Shown here piece by piece: positions 1 through 8,910 of a DNA stretch of 64,000 nucleotides. This DNA is from Ostreococcus lucimarinus CCE9901 (Eukaryota > Chlorophyta > Mamiellophyceae > Mamiellales > Bathycoccaceae), in the NCBI RefSeq assembly GCF_000092065.1, contig NC_009366.1, positions 130,001-194,000 of the forward strand, in the 5' to 3' direction. The position numbers and the translations under genes are program-made. The number at the start of each line of letters is the position of its first letter. Within the stretch, counting starts at the first letter, position 1. The notes below the pieces were generated by a model. The model did not search any database. It had not been told where the DNA came from and was given only the letters and a program-made list of their open reading frames with translations.

Positions 1-2033
1 TAGAGAAGTTGCGGAGCATTTTGAGTGGTGAACGACCGTTCGCGCTCTACTTGGAATTTTTGTACTCGCACAATCACGCCGACTTGCTCTTGTTGAAGCA
101 AGTGAAAACCGCTGTGGAGTCGCGAAACTCGGTGTGCCATTCTGCCACGGTGCTTGCGAACGCTTTGACGCACGCCGGAACGACGTGTGACAAATTTTTG
201 CGCGAGAACTTGGATTGGTTGAGCAGAGCGACGAACTGGGCTCGATTCAGCGCCACGGCGGGCGTCGGCGTCATTCATCGCGGGCGCACAAAGGATTCGC
301 GACAGTTGCTTTCGCAGCTTCTCCCTGCGCCGAGTCCGTACACGCTTGGTGGTGCGCTATATGCCATGGGGTTGATTCATACTGGTCAACCCGGAGACGC
401 TTTGCCTTTTCTTCTCGAGCGCGCTCGTGGAAATAACAACGAGGTCATCCAGCACGGCGCGTGCCTCGGCTTGGGTCTCGCCGCGGTGGGCACTGGCAAC
501 GCTCAGGTGGACGGGGAGTTGTTCAGAATTTTGCGAACTGATAGTGCAGTTGCGGGTGAGGCTGCGGGTATAGGTTTAGGCTTGTTGTACGCGGGTTCGT
601 GCACGCCTCGAGCGAAGGAGATTCATCAGTACTGCGGCAAGACGAGCCACGGGAAAATCGTTAGAGGTTGTTCGCTTGGCATGGCGCTCACCGTGTACGG
701 TCGAGAAGAAGGTGGTGATGATTTGATCGAGTCGATGATCCACGATGGGGATAAAATCATGCGTTATGGTGGCTGTCTTGCCCTCGCGTCGGCGTATGCT
801 GGCACAGGAAACAACAACGCCCTTCGTAAGCTGTTGCACACCGCCGTGTCAGACGTGTCGGACGACGTTCGGCGATCCGCCGTAATGTCGTTGGGTTTTG
901 TCCTGTGCTCCACTCCCGAGCAGTGCCCTCGAGTCGTGGCTCTGTTAGCAGAATCTTACAACCCGCACGTGCGATATGGCGCGGCTATGGCGGTCGGCAT
1001 CGCGTGCGCGGGCACTGGGCTCGCCGACGCAATTGCACTTCTCGATCCGATGATGAACGATCAAGTTGATTTCGTTCAGCAAGGTGCTTTGATCGCGATG
1101 GCGATGGTGCGCATTCAGCAGACTGAAAAGCAGCTGGCTCCGTTTCGAAAGAAGGTAATGGGTCACATTCAAGAGACGCACGAGACGACGATGTGCAAGA
1201 TGGGCGCCATCATGGCGCTGGGCATTTTAGACGCCGGCGGCAGAAACGTCACCATCGGCTTACGCTCGCGTTCTGGTCGTCCACGAATGACTTCTGTCTT
1301 GGGTATGCTCGTGTTCACGCAGTATTGGTACTGGTACCCACTTTCTTACTTCCTGTCGCTCGTGTTTGTTCCCACCGCTTTCATCGCCGTCGATCGCACG
1401 CTCGCGATGCCGCACTGCTCTGTGACGTCGCACTGCAAGCCTTCGACGTTTGCCTACGCGGCACCGGTGACGGAGGATGACAAGAAGAATAGTGGTGAAA
1501 TCGTCAAGGCGGTTCTCAGCACGACGGCGAAGGCAAAGGCGAAGGCGGATAAGAAGAAGGCTGAAGCCGAGGGCGCCGAGGGCATGGACGTCGACGGCGC
1601 CGCTGCTGTCAAAACGGACGAAAAGACCTCAAAGACCACCACTGAAGACGCGATGGACGTGGAGATGACCAAGGATGATGCCGGTGAAGCGAAGAAAGAG
1701 GATGAAGAAGGCGAGAAGAAGGATGACAAACCCGAACCGACGTCGGAAGAGTTGACCAATCCGAGCCGCGTCACGCCGGCGCAAGAAAAGGCGGTTCGCT
1801 TTGATCAAAGCAGCCGTTTCGTCCCGATCGCCGCGCCCGCGGGCACGTTCAAGTATCCCACTAGAGGTTTTGTCGTCCTTCGCGACACCGATCCGGACGA
1901 AGAGATCGCTTACCTGGACGCTCAATTCAAGCCCGTGGCGCCGCCCGTCCCGGCGGACGCCGCCGACGACGACGAACCACCGCCGCCGGAAGATTTCGAA
2001 CTCGATCCCGAAGACGAAGCGCGAGGATTCTAG
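1..2033 (+). CDS. RPN2: 26S proteasome regulatory subunit RPN2 (PSMD1), 3' part
   Basis: This is the C-terminal two thirds of RPN2, the large scaffold of the proteasome 19S base that binds RPN10/RPN13 and links base to lid. The frame is already open at the window edge (codons for Glu-Lys precede LRSILSGERPF), so the gene begins upstream; the first codon often taken as a start here is TTG. PC-type repeats with Gly-Leu/Ala-Gly-Thr-Gly signatures (GLGLAAVGTGN, LASAYAGTGNN, VGIACAGTG) form the toroid. The family signature GRNVTIGLRSR followed by QYWYWYPLSYFLSL is present. A Lys/Glu/Ala-rich acidic linker follows, then the conserved DPDEEIAYLDAQ and a Pro/Asp-rich tail. No intron is needed. The assignment is secure; only the N-terminus is missing. 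Confidence 0.95.
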   Translation, partial: EKLRSILSGERPFALYLEFLYSHNHADLLLLKQVKTAVESRNSVCHSATVLANALTHAGTTCDKFLRENLDWLSRATNWARFSATAGVGVIHRGRTKDSRQLLSQLLPAPSPYTLGGALYAMGLIHTGQPGDALPFLLERARGNNNEVIQHGACLGLGLAAVGTGNAQVDGELFRILRTDSAVAGEAAGIGLGLLYAGSCTPRAKEIHQYCGKTSHGKIVRGCSLGMALTVYGREEGGDDLIESMIHDGDKIMRYGGCLALASAYAGTGNNNALRKLLHTAVSDVSDDVRRSAVMSLGFVLCSTPEQCPRVVALLAESYNPHVRYGAAMAVGIACAGTGLADAIALLDPMMNDQVDFVQQGALIAMAMVRIQQTEKQLAPFRKKVMGHIQETHETTMCKMGAIMALGILDAGGRNVTIGLRSRSGRPRMTSVLGMLVFTQYWYWYPLSYFLSLVFVPTAFIAVDRTLAMPHCSVTSHCKPSTFAYAAPVTEDDKKNSGEIVKAVLSTTAKAKAKADKKKAEAEGAEGMDVDGAAAVKTDEKTSKTTTEDAMDVEMTKDDAGEAKKEDEEGEKKDDKPEPTSEELTNPSRVTPAQEKAVRFDQSSRFVPIAAPAGTFKYPTRGFVVLRDTDPDEEIAYLDAQFKPVAPPVPADAADDDEPPPPEDFELDPEDEARGF

Positions 2034-2316
2034 TCATGCGAGCGCACATCACTTAGGATGGCGCATTCGCTCGTGTAAATCGCTCATCGATACTATGCGT
2101 TCCGTCGATGACGCGCGAGGCTTTGCGCGTCCCGCTCCGCAGATCCACCCTCGCCCGACGCCTCCGCGACGGACGGAGCTCGACGTGTCGAGCTCGCGCG
2201 CGCCGCGCAGTATCCGTCATAGGCGATCGAACGCGCACCGGACGCTCGGAGCGACGCGAGACGCGCGAGATCGACGCGTTTCGTGAACCAAGAAGTCGTT
2301 GCTCGACGCCAGCGTC

Positions 2317-3144
2317 ATGTTGCCGACGACGCAGACGACGTCCACGACGAACGCGGCGGAGCCGCGAAGCCGTGACTATGCCGAACGATATCGCATGTAC
2401 GTCGACGCCGCGCGACGTAACGCCTCGGCGGGGCATTACTTCAGGCGAGCGTTTCGTTGGCGACAGATGGATGTGGAGTACTCGCTCTGGCAGGCGGCGT
2501 CGATGTGCGTCAACCCAAAGGCGGTGTATCGACACACGACGTACAGGAAACAGACGAAAAATCAGTGGGCGAGAGACGATCCGACGTTCGTGGTGATGTC
2601 GTGCGTGTTCGTGACGGTGGCGGCGATTGGATACTGCGCGATGTACGGAGGAGGCGGGGCGAGCGCGACGGCGCGAATCGCGGCGCGGTGCGCGGTGGGC
2701 GATTATCTCGGCCTCGGGTGCGTCTTGGCGACGGTGTCGTGGTACTTAGCGAACACATATTTGCGAACGAAGCACATGGGCGGCCATTCGCACGCGGTGG
2801 AACAAAGAGTGGAGTGGATGTATGCGTTCGACGTGCACTGCAACGCCTTCGCGCCGACGTACGTCGTCCTGTACGTCCTCCAGCTCCTCCTCAGTCCCCT
2901 GTTGAGACGCAGTGGATACTTGGCGAGCGCGTGCAGTTGCGTGATGTACGCCATCGCGTTGGCGTATCACAACTATTGCGTCTTCGTCGGCTACAACGCG
3001 TTGCCGTTTCTCGAGCGCACCGAATTCTTCCTCTACCCCGCCGCGCTCGTCCTCGTCCTCGCGCCGTTCGCCGCGCTCGTCGCGTTCAATCCCACGCGAT
3101 TCGTGCTGTGGCTTTACTTCGGCCCCGGCGCCTTGATCGATTAG
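2317..3144 (+). CDS. UNC50: UNC-50/GMH1 family Golgi membrane protein
   Basis: A 275-residue multi-pass membrane protein of the UNC-50/Gmh1 family, conserved inner nuclear/Golgi proteins tied to ARF-GEF function and receptor trafficking. The family block is clear: HYFRRAFRWRQMDVEYSLWQ, then CVNPKAVYRHTTYRKQTKN, then QWARDDPTFVV. About five hydrophobic segments follow, with the conserved VEWMYAFDVHCNAFAPTYV in the middle and FLERTEFFLYP near the end. The frame opens at a TTG 18 bases upstream; ATG 2317 is the first methionine. Length is close to the family norm of about 260. It is followed after 170 bases by the MAU2-like gene on the same strand. Confidence 0.9.
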   Translation: MLPTTQTTSTTNAAEPRSRDYAERYRMYVDAARRNASAGHYFRRAFRWRQMDVEYSLWQAASMCVNPKAVYRHTTYRKQTKNQWARDDPTFVVMSCVFVTVAAIGYCAMYGGGGASATARIAARCAVGDYLGLGCVLATVSWYLANTYLRTKHMGGHSHAVEQRVEWMYAFDVHCNAFAPTYVVLYVLQLLLSPLLRRSGYLASACSCVMYAIALAYHNYCVFVGYNALPFLERTEFFLYPAALVLVLAPFAALVAFNPTRFVLWLYFGPGALID

Positions 3145-3314
3145 TCGTTGTATTTTCAGTCGCCGCCGTCCGCCGTCGGCGCCGTCCGCCATCGCCATGT
3201 AAACCACACAGAATACGAGTCTTCGTCTCGTATACGAGCCGCGCGAACGCGATGTGCGCGTTCCCGCGCAAACGCCATCGCGCGGCGTCCCGGGCGACGC
3301 CGCAGATCGACGCG

Positions 3315-5372
3315 ATGGCGCGCGGCGCGAAGCGCGCGCGCGCGTCGACCGGCGCGCGGCGCGGCGCGCGCGCGTCGGACAAGACGACGCGCGCGGCGAG
3401 CGAGGCGCCCGAGATCGCGGCGCGAAGCATCGCGCGCGGATTGATTCGCCTCGCCGAGGAGTGCGAAGACGCGAACGACGCGCTGGGCGCGATCAAGGCG
3501 CTCGAGACGCTCATCGCGAACGCGAAGACGAAGGCGAAGTGTTTACCGCAGATCGAGGCGCGGTGTCGGGTGAAGTGCGCGTCGCTGCTGTTGAAGCACA
3601 CGGACAACGCGCATCGAGCGAAGACGCATCTGGAGGCGGCGCAGGTGCTGTTGAAACCGCTGAAGCGATGCGAGGAACTGCGGGTGCACGGGCTGAGTCT
3701 GCTGGGGCGGACGTATAAAATGATGGGGAACGAATATCGAAGACAGCGGTTCGGCGCGACGCAGCGCGGGTTGCAGATGGCGATCGGGATGCGCGAGCGG
3801 GCGCCGGAGGACGCGAGGTGGACGATGTGGACGTTTCATTACTATCTCGAACACGCGGACGCCTGCATGGTGGAAGAAGATTGGACGGGATGCGAGACTT
3901 ACTTAGATGCGGGATTGAAGGTGGTGCGATCTATTCATAAAGACACCGGGTCGAAGATGGAGGTGTTGTTTGCCGTCGCGCAACTGCAGCGCGCGTTGGC
4001 GCAGCGGGCGAGCGGGAGCGAAGAGCATCACGTGTACGCAGCGGCGAAGAGTGCTGATGAGGCGATGACGAGGATGCTTAGCGAAATCAAAACCCCGGAA
4101 GACACGGCGAGGTTGCGGTTTCACTATTACGTCACCCGTACTCTCGGTAAGCTCATGGAAGGGGATCCGATTGCGGCGAAAAATGATCCGAGCAAGTTCA
4201 AGTCGCTCATGGATGAGGTGAGACACGCGAACAAGGAAGCGTATAAATGGCTCCCCGATCCCGCTGCGTTTGCTTTGGCCAACTACTTGTCCGCCGAAGT
4301 CGTTCGACCGGGCGGTGAATTGAAGAAAGCGATGATGTATCTCACCGACGCAAAGGAGTTTGTGGACGAGGAGCTCCGCGCGCTCGGCGTTTTGCCGCAA
4401 GGCGGCGACGCGCCCGTGGTGAAGACGGAAGAAGGCGAGAGTGATGCGGATGAAGACGATGATGTCGAACGTCTGTGGGTGACGTGCGAGGAAGAGATGC
4501 AGTTTCGCGTCGCTCAAGACGCGAGACCATACTTGTACTTGCGAGTCCTCATTCTCGAATCCATCGTCTCCGTGGCGCTCACGTCGTTCAAGTACGACGT
4601 GGCCTTAGACGTGGCGTGCCAGATGACGGACATGATCGAAACGTATCCTCAGACGTTGAGTTTACTCGCGTCTCACGTCGAAATGGTCGCCGGTCACGCG
4701 ATGTACGCGCTTGGAAAGTACAACGAGGCGAGCGCTCGATTCGCGCGTTCGGCGTCGTTGGCGAGCACGCCTAGCTGGCGCGATATCGGTACTCTGTGCT
4801 CGGCGCTCGCGCTTTTGTGCTGCGAAGAAGAGGACAGCGCCAGTCGCGCTTTAGAATTAGTCAAACCCGTGGTGAGATCGCACAAGGAACAAAAGAGCGC
4901 GAGCGTCCTGAATCAAGTCCTCGCCTTGTTCACGAGCGGATGCGCCCTGCGCGAGCAGGGTCGCTTCGACGACGCCAGGAATCATCTAGGGCGCGCGTTG
5001 AAGAAGACGTACGATCAAGTCGGGAACCACCAGCTCATGGCGTCTTGCTTGCGATTGATCTGCGGCATCGACACCGCGAGTGACGAGACAAAAGGTATGG
5101 CGGAGTCCGCTTTCGGGCTCTCCAAGGTGCAGGAGGATTTGCCCACCCAAGTCGCCGCCCTGATCGATCTCAATCGCATCTACACCGCCGTACCGCCGAC
5201 GGACGCGAACAAGAACCCGCTTTCCCCGGAAGACGCGGAAAAGATGCGCCAATCCTACGAGGTTTACGAAAACCGCAAGCAGAAACAATACGACGACTAC
5301 ATGACGTCGATTCTCGAAAACGAGACGTGCGTCGAGCGCGCGACGCGCCTCGAGCGCGGCGTCCAACCCTAG
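3315..5372 (+). CDS. MAU2/SCC4-like cohesin loading factor
   Basis: A 685-residue all-helical, TPR-like protein resembling MAU2/SCC4, the partner of SCC2 in loading cohesin onto chromatin. Helical repeats run over nearly the whole length (for example LGAIKALETLI, RAKTHLEAAQVLL, CETYLDAGLKVV, RFDDARNHLGRALKK). An acidic insertion (EEGESDADEDDDVE) lies near residue 380. The frame stays open upstream through DNA that belongs to UNC50 in another frame. ATG 3315 has a good start context (GCGATGG) and follows the UNC50 stop; ATG 3252 is the alternative. Assignment rests on overall repeat pattern and length rather than one diagnostic motif, so another TPR scaffold is possible. Confidence 0.6.
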   Translation: MARGAKRARASTGARRGARASDKTTRAASEAPEIAARSIARGLIRLAEECEDANDALGAIKALETLIANAKTKAKCLPQIEARCRVKCASLLLKHTDNAHRAKTHLEAAQVLLKPLKRCEELRVHGLSLLGRTYKMMGNEYRRQRFGATQRGLQMAIGMRERAPEDARWTMWTFHYYLEHADACMVEEDWTGCETYLDAGLKVVRSIHKDTGSKMEVLFAVAQLQRALAQRASGSEEHHVYAAAKSADEAMTRMLSEIKTPEDTARLRFHYYVTRTLGKLMEGDPIAAKNDPSKFKSLMDEVRHANKEAYKWLPDPAAFALANYLSAEVVRPGGELKKAMMYLTDAKEFVDEELRALGVLPQGGDAPVVKTEEGESDADEDDDVERLWVTCEEEMQFRVAQDARPYLYLRVLILESIVSVALTSFKYDVALDVACQMTDMIETYPQTLSLLASHVEMVAGHAMYALGKYNEASARFARSASLASTPSWRDIGTLCSALALLCCEEEDSASRALELVKPVVRSHKEQKSASVLNQVLALFTSGCALREQGRFDDARNHLGRALKKTYDQVGNHQLMASCLRLICGIDTASDETKGMAESAFGLSKVQEDLPTQVAALIDLNRIYTAVPPTDANKNPLSPEDAEKMRQSYEVYENRKQKQYDDYMTSILENETCVERATRLERGVQP

Positions 5373-5495
5373 CCCTCGCGGTCCCGCGCGTCGAATCGAT
5401 CGACCATCTCATCAACCACCGCCGCACCGCCGCACCGCTACACCGCTACCGTCATTGTTACAACGCTACGCTAGATCCCTCGCGACGCCCCGGAC

Positions 5496-6017
5496 TCACA
5501 GAAACACGCGATGACACTGCGCCCTCGTCACCTTTTTCCGACACGTCGGGCACGTCCCGCTGTGCTCGATCGCCGCTCGCACGCACCGCGCGCAGAACAC
5601 GTGTCCACACCTCGTCGTCGTCGCGTTCACGTAATCGTCCAGGCACACCGCGCACCGTCCTCGCGCGTTCGCGTTCCCGTTCGCGTTCGCCGTCGTCGCC
5701 GCCTTCGTCGTCGTCGTCGTCCCTCGCACCGCCGCCGCCCGCGCCGCCGCCCGCGCGCGCGCGCGCGCCCCCCCCACCTCGCGCGCGTTCGTCGCTCGCG
5801 TCCGCGTCGCCTCTCCCGTGACGACGACGTCCAGCGACGCGCGTCGCCGCTTCGTCTTCGACGCCTCGACGAGCACCACGTCGTCGTCCTCCTCCTCGCC
5901 CTCGCGCGTCGCGCGCGCGCGCCGCGTCGCCGCCGACGCGCGTCGCGCGCTTCGAGCGTCGTCGTCCGCGCCTTCCGACGCGCGCGCGGGCGCGGGCGAC
6001 GTGAGATCGACGAGCAT
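5496..6017 (-). CDS. RING-finger E3 ligase with N-terminal SUMO-interacting-like motif (RNF4-like)
   Basis: A 173-residue protein ending in a C3HC4 RING: CAVC, an 11-residue loop, CGHVFCARC, then CPTC, followed by KKVTRAQCHRVFL, the tail typical of RNF4/STUbL-type RINGs. The chosen ATG gives an N-terminus MLVDLTSPAP; the VDLT core resembles a SUMO-interacting motif, and a second acidic DDDVVLVE stretch resembles another. The middle is Arg/Ala/Thr-rich and low complexity. The frame is open further upstream, but that overlaps the 5' end of the AIM24 gene on the other strand. Likely role: ubiquitin ligase acting on SUMOylated proteins, inferred from architecture only. Confidence 0.65.
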   Translation of the reverse strand: MLVDLTSPAPARASEGADDDARSARRASAATRRARATREGEEEDDDVVLVEASKTKRRRASLDVVVTGEATRTRATNAREVGGARARARAAARAAAVRGTTTTTKAATTANANGNANARGRCAVCLDDYVNATTTRCGHVFCARCVRAAIEHSGTCPTCRKKVTRAQCHRVFL

Positions 6018-6024
6018 CGTCGCG

Positions 6025-7737
6025 ATGTGCGCGCGCGACCGTTCGAGCGGGACATCGCCGCGCGCGGTTCGCGTCCGAATGCGCGCGCTGCGCGCGCCCG
6101 ACGGCGCGTTTTCGCGCGGCGAGACGCGCGCGGCGTCGCGACGGACGTCGCGCGCGGTCGCGGCGTCGCGCGGCGCGCGCGCGCGCGACGCGACGGCGCG
6201 ACGACGACGCGTCGCGATAGGTTTGCGGCGGGACGCGCGTCGACGCGGGACGACGCGCGCGCTGTTCGAGGTGTTCCCGAGCGGACCGCCGGGAGGGGAC
6301 CCGTCGGAGTGGACGCTGCTCGCGGCGAGCGCGGCGAGCGCGGTGCGCGACGCGGCGGCGTTCGCGGCGAGCGCGCTGGGGGTGGGCGCGGCGACGCGCG
6401 CGCAGCGGGACCGGAAGCTCGAGGCCGAGGAGCGCACGCGACGGGAGTTTGGATTCGTGGACGTCGTCACGGGCGATGGAGGCGGCGATGGACGCGGCGG
6501 CGGCGGGCGCGAGGGCGGCGACGGGGGCTGGGGCGCGAACGACGGCGACGGCGCGAGCGACGGCGGGTGGTCGCGCGGGTTCACGCTGGTCAGGGGAGGG
6601 CGGAACGGGTTCAAGTGGCTGGCGCTGTTTCTGGTCTGCGCGTGGTGGTGCTATTTCATCACGAACGATCCGTACATGGGGACGCTGTGGTTGGCGTGCG
6701 CGATCGCGTGCGGGTGGGGGGTGTTCATCATCGCCGGCGGCGTCTTCGTCGCCGGGTTCGTGTTCAACTTCTTCTTGCAGCAGTACTTGGCGAACACGAT
6801 GGAGACGGACTTGGAGGGCGGGAACGACGCTGGGGTGTTGGAGAGGCTGTTGAATAATCAGCGCGAGGCGCAGATGATCAAGAGCGGACGGTACGCGAAG
6901 ACGATTCCAGAGTTCATCGAGGAGAGGGAGAGTAAAAACTCCCACTTGAATCCGAGAATGCCGCACGACGTCACCGTGGTCGGCACGGATACGCAAATCG
7001 CGCAAATCAAGTTGAAACCCGGGGAAGAGGTGGCGGCGAGTCCGGGGGCGATGTGCTACATGAGCTCAAACGTCATGTCGCTGACGTCGCTCGGTCCGGG
7101 CGGGTTGCCGCGCGCCATCATGCGCGCCCTGGCGGGCGAGCCGTTCTTCATCAACACGTTTAGGAACTTAGGCAGCGTGGAGGGATACATCGCCGTCGGT
7201 GGCCTGGAACCGAGCGATAAAATCGCGGTGATCGAACTCAAAGATGACACGAAGCACGACATTTTGTGCGCGCGCGATTCTTTCATGTGCTCCAAGGGAA
7301 ACATACGAATCACCGCCGCCGCCGCGCTGCGCACGACGGAGAACGACTTCGCATCCTTCGCCGACATGCTCAAGTATCGCATCGGTTTCGCCGCGCGTTT
7401 GGTGCTCTCCAAGGGCAACAGCATCTTCAACGGCGAATGGCTCATCGGCAACGGCACGGTGTGCATCAACGGCAAGGGCACCGTCGTCCGACGAACGCTG
7501 AAAAAAGACGAGGAGATGGTCGTCGACGCGCGCGCCGTCATGGCTCTCGAGCGTTCTGTCGGCTACGATCTCGAGATTCAAAGCTCTCCCCTGGCCGCGG
7601 TTTTCGGCGGCGCGGGTCTGTTCTTCGTTCGTCTGCACGGTCCCGGGACGTTTTACCTTCAGTCCCTCCCCGTGCAAAAGCAACTCGACAGCGGCGTTCG
7701 CCTCGGCGGTCGCAAGCTCAAGGTCAAGACGCAGTAA
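6025..7737 (+). CDS. AIM24/TIGR00266-domain membrane protein, organelle targeted
   Basis: Up to 570 residues. The first 100 are Arg/Ala/Ser-rich without acidic residues, like an organelle transit peptide. Two membrane segments follow near residues 196-250 (WLALFLVCAWWCYFI; FIIAGGVFVAGFVFNFFL). The rest, from about residue 310, is the AIM24 beta-structured domain, starting HDVTVVGTDTQIAQIKLKPG and ending GPGTFYLQSLPVQKQ. AIM24 supports mitochondrial inner-membrane organisation in yeast; plants carry related plastid or mitochondrial proteins of unknown biochemistry. The frame opens at a GTG at 5818. ATG 6025 and ATG 6079 are the only methionines before the membrane segments, so the start is one of these, placing it within 7 or 61 bases of the divergent RING gene. 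Confidence 0.75.
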   Translation: MCARDRSSGTSPRAVRVRMRALRAPDGAFSRGETRAASRRTSRAVAASRGARARDATARRRRVAIGLRRDARRRGTTRALFEVFPSGPPGGDPSEWTLLAASAASAVRDAAAFAASALGVGAATRAQRDRKLEAEERTRREFGFVDVVTGDGGGDGRGGGGREGGDGGWGANDGDGASDGGWSRGFTLVRGGRNGFKWLALFLVCAWWCYFITNDPYMGTLWLACAIACGWGVFIIAGGVFVAGFVFNFFLQQYLANTMETDLEGGNDAGVLERLLNNQREAQMIKSGRYAKTIPEFIEERESKNSHLNPRMPHDVTVVGTDTQIAQIKLKPGEEVAASPGAMCYMSSNVMSLTSLGPGGLPRAIMRALAGEPFFINTFRNLGSVEGYIAVGGLEPSDKIAVIELKDDTKHDILCARDSFMCSKGNIRITAAAALRTTENDFASFADMLKYRIGFAARLVLSKGNSIFNGEWLIGNGTVCINGKGTVVRRTLKKDEEMVVDARAVMALERSVGYDLEIQSSPLAAVFGGAGLFFVRLHGPGTFYLQSLPVQKQLDSGVRLGGRKLKVKTQ

Positions 7738-7780
7738 TCGTTTTCTTTTTTGCGTTGTACATCATCAAACAATCGTCTCG

Positions 7781-8116
7781 TCACCGCCGTTCGCCTCGTT
7801 TCTTTTTCCTCGACGGCGTCGCGCTCGCCTCGGCGCCTCGCGCCGGCGCCTCCTCACACATCAAAAACCCATCCGCGACGTCCCCGTCCTCGTCCACGCG
7901 CTGATGTGCGACGACCCAGTTCAGTCCCTGCACCCCACCGTGCGCGAGACCGCTCAGCTCGCTCACCGCGCTCTCCACGACGGGCGTCGCCCGCGACCGC
8001 CCTCGACGCCGTCCCGCGCGCGCGCCGCGCCCGTCGTCGTCGCGCGCGTCGCTGTCGCTGTCGCTCCCGAGCACGACGCGCTTGAACGAGCGGGACACTT
8101 TCTTGATGAAATTCAT
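7781..8116 (-). CDS. small acidic/basic protein of unknown function
   Basis: A 111-residue protein that I do not recognise. It begins MNFIKKVSRSFKRVVLGSDS, a basic amphipathic start followed by a Ser/Asp run, then an Arg/Gly-rich linker. A more complex block follows (VVESAVSELSGLAHGGVQG, then LNWVVAHQRVDEDGDVADGF), ending in a Lys/Arg-rich tail. The central block is not low complexity and could be a small conserved domain. The frame extends 23 codons upstream into Arg-rich sequence; ATG 8116 is preferred because it gives a non-repetitive start. It is convergent with the AIM24 gene (43 bases between stops). Confidence 0.45.
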   Translation of the reverse strand: MNFIKKVSRSFKRVVLGSDSDSDARDDDGRGARAGRRRGRSRATPVVESAVSELSGLAHGGVQGLNWVVAHQRVDEDGDVADGFLMCEEAPARGAEASATPSRKKKRGERR

Positions 8117-8221
8117 CGACGCGCGGACGCGCGCGCGAGTGCGTCGAACGCGTCGAGCGCGTCGAACGTCGAACGACGATCGCACGGGCGCGCGCCCGGA
8201 AAATTAGCTTCGACGTAACGA

Positions 8222-8670
8222 ACGAATCGAATGCATCGAGAACGACCGATGACCATCGATCGAATCGAATGCATCGAGAACGACCGATGACCGTCGCCGT
8301 CGAATGCATCGAACGCATCGAGAACGACCGATGACCATCGATCGAATCGAATGCATCGAGAACGACCGATGACCGTCGAATGCATCGAATGCATCGAGAA
8401 CGACCGATGACCATCGATCGAATCGAATGCATCGAGAACGACCGATGACCGTCGAATGCATCGAATGCATCGAGAACGACCGATGACCATCGATCGAATC
8501 GAATGCATCGAGAACGACCGATGACCGTCGAATGCATCGAATGCATCGAGAACGACCGATGACCGTCGAATGAATCGAATGCATCGAGAACGACCGATGA
8601 CCGTCGAATGCATCGAATGCATCGAGAACGACCGATGACCGTCGAATGAATCGAATGCATCGAGAACGAT
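8222..8670. repeat. 38-bp minisatellite, 11 copies plus a partial copy
   Basis: Eleven head-to-tail copies of a 38-bp unit whose core reads GAATGCATCGAGAACGACCG then ATGACC, followed by a variable 12-base segment, and a twelfth copy cut off after GAGAACGA. Two unit types mostly alternate: one ends ATCGATCGAATC, the other GTCGAATGCATC, so a higher-order 76-bp period is visible. The last units carry GTCGAATGAATC. One unit has a 6-base GTCGCC insertion near 8294. The array lies between the unknown gene and SEC31 and ends about 240 bases before the SEC31 ATG. All three minus-strand frames stay open through it, giving long spurious peptides. Confidence 0.95.
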
Positions 8671-8763
8671 GCGCGAATGAATGATAAAACGATGATGTGC
8701 CCATGGAAAGAAAACCACCGACGCGCGCGGGCGCGAATTGCACTGCACCATGGTCGACCGCGC

Positions 8764-8850
8764 GCACGAACTCTGCGAATTTACCCAATATTTATCCCGA
8801 TTGAACCTCATGAGAGCCCGAAAGGCGCGACCGTTTTGTCTAGCCTGCGC
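8764..8850 (-). repeat. diverged copy of the dispersed GCGGGCTGGACA repeat
   Basis: Read on the minus strand it starts GCGCAGGCTAGACAAAACGG and continues with CTTTCGGGCTCTCATGAGG. This parallels the copies at 17931 and 18057 (GCGCAGGCTGGACAAAACG, then CATTTCGAGCTCAT). The second half is too diverged to align by eye. It lies in the promoter region of SEC31, just after the minisatellite. Confidence 0.5.
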
Positions 8851-8910
8851 CGCGCGACCGCGCGCGCGATCGACCGCGACCGCGCGCGTCCGCACACGCG
8901 CGCGATCGAC

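Noticed and set aside
2457-3314. N-terminal extension of the MAU2-like frame
   Set aside because: It overlaps UNC50 in another frame and is Arg-rich; ATG 3315 follows the UNC50 stop in good context.
5458-7005. A 515-codon minus-strand frame over the RING and AIM24 genes
   Set aside because: It is in a different frame from the RING domain, Arg/Ala/Asp-rich throughout, and antisense to AIM24.
8222-8670. CRISPR-like array
   Set aside because: Units are contiguous with no unique spacers, no cas genes are present, and the genome is eukaryotic.
8113-8895. Long minus-strand frames of 190-270 codons over the minisatellite
   Set aside because: They consist of the translated 38-bp unit in three frames; the openness follows from the repeat.
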